A stretch of 12,667 nt of DNA, taken from contig CAMOFS010000013.1 in NCBI GenBank assembly GCA_946613735.1, positions 1 to 12,667 on the forward strand, read 5' to 3'. This document shows positions 7,121 through 12,667 of this stretch, piece after piece. The notes beneath the pieces were generated by a model. The model ran no database searches and was not told the origin of the DNA. It was given only the letters and a program-made list of their open reading frames with translations. How positions within the stretch are numbered: position 1 is the first letter of the stretch; every line of letters starts with the position of its first letter. The translations under genes and the position numbers were made by a program. The stretch comes from an uncultured Lachnospiraceae bacterium (GTDB lineage Bacteria; Bacillota_A; Clostridia; Lachnospirales; Lachnospiraceae).

Positions 7121-8614
7121 TTGCTTGACGAATATCAAAAGCGGGCCGTGGAGCACATGGACGGTCCGTGTCTTGTAATAGCCGGTCCCGGCTCAGGCAA
7201 GACAAAATGTATAGTGGAAAGGGTTTTTAATCTCATTAGAAACGGCGTCCCCGGCAAAAAGATCCTGGTGATCACCTTCACCAGGGAGGCTGCCGGGGAG
7301 ATGGAGATGCGTTATCTCAAGGATAACGGCAGAGCCGGAGTGCATTTTTGCACCTTTCACAGTCTGTACTATCACATCCTAAAGGACAGATATGGTGCAG
7401 ACGCCGTCACCCCCAGATCTGACAAGGAAAAAGCATTCTTTTATGACAGCCTTGAAAGGCGGGTAATGGAGCTTTTCGAAAAAGAACCGGCTGCTTTGAA
7501 TAAGTGGCAGGATAGTTTTTCGTACGTTCTTGTGGATGAATATCAGGATATCAACGAAGGCCAGTTTAAGTTCCTTTTGGCCATAACCGAAGATAAGAAA
7601 AATCTGTATGCCGTCGGCGATGACGACCAGTCCATCTATTCCTTCCGGGGAAGCAACCCAAGACTTATGCTTGATTTTAACAGCTATTTCCCCGATTCCG
7701 AGACCATCATCCTTTTAAACAATTACCGCAGCTGCCGCCGTATAGTGGAAGCCTCCAAAGAGCTGATCCAACACAATGAGATTAGGTATAAAAAGGACGT
7801 AAAAGCCTATAAGGACAGCTACGGCAGGCTTTCCTGTATCAGACTGCCGGATGATATGACAGAGTGCGAATATATCGTGTCGGAGATAAAGAGCATACTT
7901 GGATCACATTCCGATATGACCATAGGCGTGCTTTTTAGAAACCGGTTTCAGGGCGCCCTGATAAAGGAAATGCTGATCATGGAGCAGATCCCTTTTTACA
8001 CAAAGGAAAAGCTGCCCTCCATAAGGAACAGCTTTGTCTTTCTGGATCTTTGCGCTATGCTTAGGATAGCATATGAAAAGGGAACAAACGAGGATATGAT
8101 CCGGACTGAAAAGATATTCGGAAGCGAGAGGGCAAGACATACGGGTATCGCAGGCCGGCTTTCTCCCTATGCGGCCATAAATTATCTCATCGTGGGTGCA
8201 GGGTACAAAAAACATCTTCACAGGGTCGCAAAGGGCAATGCTTTGTATGAACAGGAGCTTTTAAGGAATCTGGATAATATTAAGCAGATCTTTTCTGGTA
8301 TAAGGACCAGGGAGGCATTCTTTGAAATGACGGATGAAAAGGAAGAAGAGAGCAACTGCCCCGACAGCAGGGTGGGGCTATATACCTTTCACGGGTCAAA
8401 GGGACTGGAGTTTGACTATGTATTCATTCCTGACGTAAACGAGGGGATCATGCCCTCGACGAAGGCAGGGGATGAGGGCTTGGAGGAGGAGAGGCGTATG
8501 TTCTATGTGGCCATGACAAGGGCGAAAAAAAGCCTCACTCTCATCACCGTGGATCATAGAAACGGTAAGAAAATGTACCCCTCCCGGTTCATTGCGGAAA
8601 CGAAAAAAATATAA
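7121..8614 (+). CDS. Compact UvrD/PcrA-type (SF1A) ATP-dependent helicase
   Basis: ATP-driven 3'-5' DNA helicase family, probably acting in repair or recombination. All core motifs are visible: Q-motif LDEYQKRAV (2-10), Walker A GPGSGKT (22-28), motif Ia ITFTREAAGEM (51-61), motif II DEYQD (139-143), motif III GDDDQSIYSFRG (166-177), motif IV NYRS (201-204), motif V TFHGSKGLEFD (422-432) and motif VI EEERRMFYVAMTRAKK (455-470). At 497 residues it is much shorter than UvrD/PcrA/Rep (about 670-730). The gap between motifs Ia and II is only about 80 residues and that between IV and V about 220, so subdomains 1B and 2B must be reduced. The TTG start follows AGGAAGGA. An in-frame TAG at 7106-7108 rules out a longer form, and the next Met (residue 13) would cut off the Q-motif. 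The active site looks intact. The exact subfamily is uncertain. Confidence 0.92.
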   Translation: MLDEYQKRAVEHMDGPCLVIAGPGSGKTKCIVERVFNLIRNGVPGKKILVITFTREAAGEMEMRYLKDNGRAGVHFCTFHSLYYHILKDRYGADAVTPRSDKEKAFFYDSLERRVMELFEKEPAALNKWQDSFSYVLVDEYQDINEGQFKFLLAITEDKKNLYAVGDDDQSIYSFRGSNPRLMLDFNSYFPDSETIILLNNYRSCRRIVEASKELIQHNEIRYKKDVKAYKDSYGRLSCIRLPDDMTECEYIVSEIKSILGSHSDMTIGVLFRNRFQGALIKEMLIMEQIPFYTKEKLPSIRNSFVFLDLCAMLRIAYEKGTNEDMIRTEKIFGSERARHTGIAGRLSPYAAINYLIVGAGYKKHLHRVAKGNALYEQELLRNLDNIKQIFSGIRTREAFFEMTDEKEEESNCPDSRVGLYTFHGSKGLEFDYVFIPDVNEGIMPSTKAGDEGLEEERRMFYVAMTRAKKSLTLITVDHRNGKKMYPSRFIAETKKI

Positions 8615-8646
8615 TTGGTTTCTTATCTAAAATAGCCTAAAAAAGA

Positions 8647-8675
8647 TTGAAAAAAAGTTAACAATCGGATATATT
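8647..8675 (+). promoter_or_regulatory. Sigma-A-type promoter for the decarboxylase cluster
   Basis: The -35 box TTGAAA at 8647-8652 and -10 box TATATT at 8670-8675 are separated by exactly 17 bases, in an A/T-rich stretch with A-tracts around the -35. Transcription would start near 8682, giving a short leader of about 30 bases before the ribosome binding site GGAGGG (8702-8707). No operator or riboswitch is evident. Confidence 0.65.
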
Positions 8676-8713
8676 AGGAATAGTTCGATTTTTTACAGAA
8701 TGGAGGGAAAAAG

Positions 8714-10093
8714 ATGAGTAGTGGAAACGAAGGTTTGGCTACAACAAGACTGACATCTCTATTAGACGAGAACAGCTTTGTGGAACTGTCTTCCGGTGTT
8801 ACTGCCAGGAGTACTGATTTTAATCAGGATCCCAAGGAGGTACCCGGTGACGGAGTAGTGACAGGATACGGACTTATTGATGAGCGTCTTGTTTTTGTTT
8901 ACAGCCAGGATCCCGGAGCACTTGCAGGCACCATTGGTGAGATGCATGCGAGAAAGATCCGCGATGTGTATGACAAGGCAATGAAGATGAGGGCACCTAT
9001 CATCGGGCTTATCGATTGTGGAGGTGTGAGACTTACGGAGTCATTTGATTCTACCGAGAGTATCGGCCAGATCCTCAATGCTTCCGTAGAGGCTGCAGGT
9101 GTTATCCCCCAGATTACGGCAGTTATGGGCCGTTGCGGCGGAGGCATGGCAGTTTTGAATTCCCTTTCCGATTTTTCATTTATGAAAAAGGAAGCGGAGC
9201 TTTTTGTTAATTCTCCCGATGCCATCGAGGGTAATCACTCCGGCAAGGAGAATACGGCATCAGCCGATTTCCAGTTTAAGGCAGGAAATGTTGACTTCAT
9301 CGGTTCCGAGGATGATATCATGGACAGCATCCGTCAGCTTGTGGGCGTTCTTCCTTCAGCAGGCGGAGAGGGCGGCTTCATGGATGAGTTCTCAGATGAT
9401 ATCAACCGTGCTTCTGTTGACCTTGACTCCAAGCGTGACAAGGTGGCTGATATCGCAGCTGAGCTTTCCGATGATCACCTTTTCATCGAGACCAAGGCGG
9501 GCTTTACAGGCTGCATGACCACCGGCTTTATCCAGCTTATGGGTACTACCGTGGGTGTCATTGGTAATGAAAAGGATTCCCTTTGCGCATTAGGCTGTGC
9601 AAAGGCAGCTGATTTTGTCAGATTCTTAGATGCATTTGACATCCCTCTTTTATCACTTACTAATGTTAACGGATACAAGGCAAGCGTATTCAACGAGGAG
9701 AGACTTCCCCGCGCACTTGCCAAGATGGTTTCCGCCATTGCGGAGGCAGATATCCCCAAGATCAATCTCATCACGCGTCAGGCAGGCTCCACTGCTTACC
9801 TTATGATGAATTCCAAGGCTATAGGCGCAGACCTTACCTATGCTTTCCCTGATGCGGATGTGTCTGTTATGGATCCCGCCCTTGCAGGTGCTATCATCGC
9901 CGGTGATTCCGGAGATGCTTCTGCCGCAGCAGATGAGTATGCTGCTTCCCAGGCAGGACTTCCCAACGCACTTCGCCGTGGTATGGTGGATCGTGTTGTT
10001 GATTTTGCGGATGCCAGGAAATATCTCATTGCAGGATTTGATATGCTTTTTGAAAAGGATATGTATATTTACAAAAAGCACGGTACAAAGTAG
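8714..10093 (+). CDS. Acyl-CoA carboxyltransferase subunit of a biotin-dependent decarboxylase (MmdA/PCCB-like)
   Basis: Carboxyltransferase of the crotonase-fold MmdA/PccB/GcdA family. It would transfer CO2 between an acyl-CoA (methylmalonyl-, malonyl- or a related CoA) and carrier biotin. The N-terminal half has the first oxyanion-hole region CGGVRLTE (102-109) and GVIPQITAVMGRCGGGMAVL (129-148). The C-terminal half has the matching repeat PKINLITRQAGSTAYLMM (348-365) and GADLTYAFPDADVSVMDP (371-388). At 459 residues it is about 50 shorter than typical MmdA (about 510), and the usual N-terminal KxxARERI-type segment is missing. The C-terminal site reads GST-AY where PccB/MmdA have YGG-AY, so this is a divergent member and the substrate is uncertain. 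A strong GGAGGG site precedes the ATG. The OadG-like, biotin-carrier and OadB genes follow closely, so it is the catalytic subunit of that complex. Confidence 0.88.
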   Translation: MSSGNEGLATTRLTSLLDENSFVELSSGVTARSTDFNQDPKEVPGDGVVTGYGLIDERLVFVYSQDPGALAGTIGEMHARKIRDVYDKAMKMRAPIIGLIDCGGVRLTESFDSTESIGQILNASVEAAGVIPQITAVMGRCGGGMAVLNSLSDFSFMKKEAELFVNSPDAIEGNHSGKENTASADFQFKAGNVDFIGSEDDIMDSIRQLVGVLPSAGGEGGFMDEFSDDINRASVDLDSKRDKVADIAAELSDDHLFIETKAGFTGCMTTGFIQLMGTTVGVIGNEKDSLCALGCAKAADFVRFLDAFDIPLLSLTNVNGYKASVFNEERLPRALAKMVSAIAEADIPKINLITRQAGSTAYLMMNSKAIGADLTYAFPDADVSVMDPALAGAIIAGDSGDASAAADEYAASQAGLPNALRRGMVDRVVDFADARKYLIAGFDMLFEKDMYIYKKHGTK

Positions 10094-10104
10094 AGGGGGC
10101 GCAT

Positions 10105-10842
10105 ATGAAAAAGAAGATTATATTTTTCACCTGCTGTATCCTTGCTATGTTTTTGCTGGTAGCCTGCGGTGGTGCCAAGGTCGAAGAGGAGATGTACGGC
10201 AATATGACTGTCTCAGACCTTGAGGATCGCGCCACAGGACTTGCGGATGAGCTTACAGCCATGAGTGCTCAGGATGTTTTACAGGCCCAGCTTTACTATT
10301 CCATGTACGGCTCCCAGGAAGAGAACGGAGAGATGTTTTCCGGTCTTTTGGATGACTGGACCGAGGTGGTAGCCACCTGCGGAGAGTTCCAGGGATATGG
10401 TGATTTTACAGTAGAAAAAAGCGGCAAGACAGTCACATGCAAGCTGCCCATCAATTATTCAAAGCGTAATGCGGAGCTGGTATTTGTATACAATGCCCAC
10501 AGTATGGAGCTTACCGCTGTTAACGCCAACATGATCTACACCATTGGTGAGACCATGCAAAAGGCCGGACTTAATACGGTAATGGGAATAGGGGTCGTGT
10601 TCGTGATCCTGGTTCTTATCAGTATTTTGATCAGCGGCTTCAAGATCATTCCTGCACTTGAGAAGAGCTTTGCTAAGAAGGATGAGGTCGTGGCGGCTTC
10701 ACCCGAGAACTTAGAGCAGATCAGGGCAGAAGAGGCTTCAGAGGACGAGGGCGAGCTTATTGCGGTCATCGCAGCCGCCATCGCAGCAAGTACAGGTACA
10801 TCAACAGATTCCTTCGTGGTTCGCTCCATCAGAAGGATATAA
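10105..10842 (+). CDS. OadG/MmdD-like subunit with N-terminal lipoprotein domain
   Basis: Small membrane subunit that holds Na+-pumping decarboxylases together. It is unusually long here: 245 residues against about 80-140 for common OadG/MmdD. Residues 1-21 are a lipoprotein signal ending in the lipobox LVAC, with Cys21 as the lipid site. Residues 22-150 form an extracytoplasmic domain with an Asp/Glu-rich helical half and a strand-rich half (about 98-142), resembling DUF3887-type domains. Residues 157-182 are the single membrane span. After a charged linker, the cytoplasmic C-terminus (LIAVIAAAIAAST, then FVVRSIRRI at 237-245) is the classic OadG tail. It starts 11 bases after the carboxyltransferase stop, with AGGGGG before the ATG. 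The OadG part is sure from tail and context; the role of the outside domain is unknown. Confidence 0.85.
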   Translation: MKKKIIFFTCCILAMFLLVACGGAKVEEEMYGNMTVSDLEDRATGLADELTAMSAQDVLQAQLYYSMYGSQEENGEMFSGLLDDWTEVVATCGEFQGYGDFTVEKSGKTVTCKLPINYSKRNAELVFVYNAHSMELTAVNANMIYTIGETMQKAGLNTVMGIGVVFVILVLISILISGFKIIPALEKSFAKKDEVVAASPENLEQIRAEEASEDEGELIAVIAAAIAASTGTSTDSFVVRSIRRI

Positions 10843-10854
10843 GGAGGATAAAAA

Positions 10855-11220
10855 ATGAAAAACTATACTATTACAGTTAACGGAACCGCATATGATGTTA
10901 CGGTTGAGGAAAAGGGAGGCTCATCCTCACAGGCAGCACCTGCACCCGTTGCAAAAGCTGCTCCCAAGAAGGCAGCTGCACCCGCAGCAGGAGGATCAGG
11001 CTCTGTTAAGATCGAGGCAGGCGCAGCAGGTAAGGTATTCAAGATAGCTGCACAGGCCGGAGCCAATGTTAAAAAGGGTGATACAGTGGTAGTACTCGAG
11101 GTTATGAAGATGGAGACTCCCGTTGTTGCACCTTGTGACGGTGTTGTTAAGAGCATCAACGTTCAGGAGGGAACTTCCATAGAGGCAGGTACACTTCTTG
11201 CTACTATGGACGAAGCATAA
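10855..11220 (+). CDS. Biotin carboxyl carrier protein of the decarboxylase complex
   Basis: Mobile biotin arm that carries CO2 from the carboxyltransferase to the membrane beta subunit. Residues 1-22 are a short N-terminal strand region (KNYTITVNGTAYDVTVEE), as in MmdC/GcdC. Residues about 23-48 are a flexible Ala/Pro/Lys linker. Residues 49-121 are a biotinyl/lipoyl-attachment domain with the EVMKMETP motif, in which Lys85 is the biotinylation site. The 121-residue length fits MmdC-type carriers. AAGGAGG precedes the ATG 12 bases after the upstream stop, which points to high expression within the operon. No biotin ligase gene is in the window, so it must be biotinylated by an enzyme encoded elsewhere. 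Confidence 0.95.
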   Translation: MKNYTITVNGTAYDVTVEEKGGSSSQAAPAPVAKAAPKKAAAPAAGGSGSVKIEAGAAGKVFKIAAQAGANVKKGDTVVVLEVMKMETPVVAPCDGVVKSINVQEGTSIEAGTLLATMDEA

Positions 11221-11239
11221 GATTTAGGAGGAGCATTTT

Positions 11240-12388
11240 ATGAGTTATGTTGCGGAGACAATGGGCAATCTCCTCCACCAGACGGCGTTTTTCAACCTGA
11301 CAGTTGGTAACTACATCATGATCCTTGTGGCCTGCGTATTTTTGTATCTGGCCATCGCCAAGGGTTATGAGCCGTTGCTTTTGGTTCCCATTGCATTTGG
11401 TATGTTGCTGGTTAATATCTATCCTGATATTATGGCATCACCCGAGGAGACCAGTAACGGAGTTGGAGGACTCCTGTATTACTTCTTCTCGTTGGACGAG
11501 TGGTCTATCTTACCCTCGCTGATTTTCCTTGGGGTGGGAGCGATGACGGACTTTGGTCCCCTTATTGCGAACCCTATCAGCTTCCTTTTGGGAGCTGCAG
11601 CTCAGGTAGGTATCTTTACGGCTTATCTTTTGGCTATACTTTTAGGCTTCAATGATGAGGCTGCTGCAGCAGTTTCCATCATCGGCGGTGCTGACGGTCC
11701 TACATCTATTTTCCTGGCAGGTAAGTTGGGACAGAGTCAGCTTATGGGCCCCATTGCAGTGGCTGCTTATTCTTATATGTCACTGGTGCCCATCATCCAG
11801 CCACCCATTATGAAGCTTTTCACTACCAAGGAGGAGCGTGCCATCAAGATGGAGAACTTAAGACCGGTTTCCAAGCTTGAGCGCATTCTTTTCCCTATCA
11901 TCGTTACCATAGTTGTCTGCCTGCTTCTTCCCACTACGGCACCCCTTGTTGGTATGCTGATGCTGGGCAATCTCTTCCGTGAGTCGGGAGTGGTAAGACA
12001 GCTTACGGATACAGCCAGCAATGCGCTTATGTACATCGTTGTTATCCTGCTTGGTACATCGGTAGGCGCTTCCACCAGTGCGGAGGCCTTCCTTAATGTC
12101 ACTACCCTTAAGATCGTGGCTTTGGGACTTGTGGCTTTTGCCTTTGGTACCGCGGGAGGCGTGCTTTTCGGCAAGCTTTTATGTCATCTGACCCACGGCA
12201 AGATCAATCCTCTTATCGGATCTGCCGGTGTGTCTGCGGTGCCTATGGCGGCTCGTGTATCCCAGAAGGTTGGTGCCGAGGAGGATCCTACCAACTTCCT
12301 GCTCATGCATGCCATGGGACCTAACGTTGCCGGAGTTATCGGTACTGCAGTAGCAGCGGGTATGTTCATGGCCATGTTCGGTGTCTAA
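11240..12388 (+). CDS. oadB: Na+-translocating decarboxylase beta subunit
   Basis: Integral membrane pump (OadB/MmdB/GcdB family). It decarboxylates carboxybiotin with uptake of a periplasmic/outside proton and uses the energy to export Na+. The 382 residues have many hydrophobic spans. The hallmark GGADGPTSIFLAGKLG has Asp152, equivalent to the essential Asp203 of Klebsiella OadB. Tyr177/Tyr179 lie in the AAYSYM segment where the functional Tyr229 falls. NPLIGSAGVSAVPMAAR (323-339) has Asn323, Gly327, Ser332 and Arg339 at exactly the spacing of Asn373, Gly377, Ser382 and Arg389 in Klebsiella. The pump site therefore looks intact. AGGAGGAG precedes the ATG. The carrier gene is 19 bases upstream; the OadA-type gene follows after a repeat-filled gap. 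The symbol marks the family; mmdB would be equally valid. Confidence 0.95.
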   Translation: MSYVAETMGNLLHQTAFFNLTVGNYIMILVACVFLYLAIAKGYEPLLLVPIAFGMLLVNIYPDIMASPEETSNGVGGLLYYFFSLDEWSILPSLIFLGVGAMTDFGPLIANPISFLLGAAAQVGIFTAYLLAILLGFNDEAAAAVSIIGGADGPTSIFLAGKLGQSQLMGPIAVAAYSYMSLVPIIQPPIMKLFTTKEERAIKMENLRPVSKLERILFPIIVTIVVCLLLPTTAPLVGMLMLGNLFRESGVVRQLTDTASNALMYIVVILLGTSVGASTSAEAFLNVTTLKIVALGLVAFAFGTAGGVLFGKLLCHLTHGKINPLIGSAGVSAVPMAARVSQKVGAEEDPTNFLLMHAMGPNVAGVIGTAVAAGMFMAMFGV

Positions 12389-12411
12389 GCCCACGGCTTA
12401 TCCACCGAACA

Positions 12412-12437
12412 AGATCCTTCGCTTCGCTCAGGATGAC
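12412..12437 (-). repeat. GCGAAGC-core hairpin repeat, copy 5
   Basis: 26-base copy on the minus strand with the ATCCT/AGGAT arm variant, identical to copy 4 at 5521-5546. It lies 23 bases after the oadB stop and faces copy 6 in inverted orientation 20 bases away. Confidence 0.85.
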
Positions 12438-12457
12438 AAAGTGAACGATAAAAATAT

Positions 12458-12489
12458 GTCATTCTGAGGAACGAAGTGACGAAGAATCT
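12458..12489 (+). repeat. GCGAAGC-type hairpin repeat, copy 6 (long inner stem)
   Basis: 32-base copy with ATTCT/AGAAT outer arms, tandem GA/GA, and an extended inner stem GGAAC/GTGAC around GAA. The inner stem itself contains a second G-A/A-G tandem between normal pairs. It ends 33 bases before the start codon of the OadA-type gene. Together with copy 5 it could also form one long imperfect stem. Confidence 0.8.
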
Positions 12490-12522
12490 TTTATCTATAG
12501 ATCATATGAAAGGAGAACACTA

Positions 12523-12667
12523 ATGGGTGTTAAGATAACAGAAACAGTTTTGCGCGATGCACATCAGTCTCTTATTGCTACCCGCATGACTACCGAGCAG
12601 ATGCTGCCCATCGTGGACAAGATGGACCAGGTTGGTTATAACGCAGTAGAGTGCTGGGGTGGTGCTA
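12523..12667 (+). CDS. oadA: OadA/PycB-type 2-oxo-acid carboxyltransferase, 5' part (cut by window end)
   Basis: First 48 residues of a TIM-barrel carboxyltransferase of the oxaloacetate decarboxylase alpha / pyruvate carboxylase B family, which moves CO2 between oxaloacetate/pyruvate and biotin. The N-terminus [20 protein letters not shown] is the family hallmark (metal-site Asp in LRDAHQS), and the VECWGGA segment also fits. The ATG follows AAGGAG at 12510-12515. The rest lies beyond the window, so it cannot be seen whether it ends in its own biotinyl domain or relies on the carrier at 10855-11220. Its place behind oadB suggests a shared complex; the 134-base gap with two repeats could also separate expression. 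Klebsiella-type oadA is the closest named homologue; pycB remains possible. Confidence 0.93.
   Translation, partial: MGVKITETVLRDAHQSLIATRMTTEQMLPIVDKMDQVGYNAVECWGGA

Noticed and set aside
8663..8690. AATCG/CGATT arms followed by T residues, a possible terminator of the helicase gene
   Set aside because: Only 5 bp with an 18-base loop, and it overlaps the better supported -10 box.
9653..10081. 142-codon open frame on the minus strand inside the carboxyltransferase gene
   Set aside because: Fully antisense to a well-supported gene, no recognisable domain, no good ribosome site; a reading-frame shadow.
12386..12400. Perfect 6-bp inverted repeat TAAGCC/GGCTTA with a CAC loop over the oadB stop codon
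   Set aside because: Short and not followed by a T-run, so not a credible terminator; could be chance.

Overview
The window looks like chromosomal DNA of a Lachnospiraceae-type Clostridia bacterium. The evidence is the pair of DUF5717/DUF5716-type proteins (families I know mainly from Lachnospiraceae), a clostridial-style GltX, strong AGGAGG-type ribosome binding sites, and a Na+-pumping decarboxylase cluster of the kind seen in gut and rumen anaerobes. The genus cannot be decided from this sequence. All supported genes lie on the + strand, and no phage, transposase, tRNA, rRNA or CRISPR array is visible.

Layout. (1) Positions 2-5490 hold four uncharacterised genes in tight order: the C-terminal part of a large DUF5717-like protein, a DUF5716-like protein that I read as a degenerate Hsp70/actin-fold protein, a small TPR-like protein, and a coiled-coil protein with two membrane segments. 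The last three overlap at their starts and stops and are very probably translationally coupled. This is the best candidate for an undescribed system: a possible membrane-linked, chaperone-like complex. (2) gltX, glutamyl-tRNA synthetase, 5573-7024. (3) A compact UvrD/PcrA-type helicase, 7121-8614, with a TTG start. (4) From 8714 to the window end, a biotin-dependent Na+-translocating decarboxylase cluster: an acyl-CoA-type carboxyltransferase, an OadG-like lipoprotein subunit, a biotin carrier protein, the OadB membrane pump, and the start of an OadA/PycB-type carboxyltransferase. A good sigma-A promoter (TTGAAA, 17 bp, TATATT) precedes this cluster.

How they work together. In cluster 4 the biotin carrier (Lys85) would take CO2 from a carboxyltransferase and deliver it to OadB, which releases it and exports Na+. 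Two different carboxyltransferases (acyl-CoA type and 2-oxo-acid type) sit around a single carrier and pump, so the complex may decarboxylate two substrates or move carboxyl groups between an acyl-CoA and pyruvate/oxaloacetate.

Three intergenic gaps (2060-2219, 5491-5572, 12389-12522) carry six copies of a short structured repeat. It has a GCGAAGC-type hairpin core, compensatory base changes between copies, and one + strand copy 16-33 bases upstream of each following start codon. No convincing intrinsic terminator is visible anywhere in the window. No gene-free stretch exceeds 300 bases.
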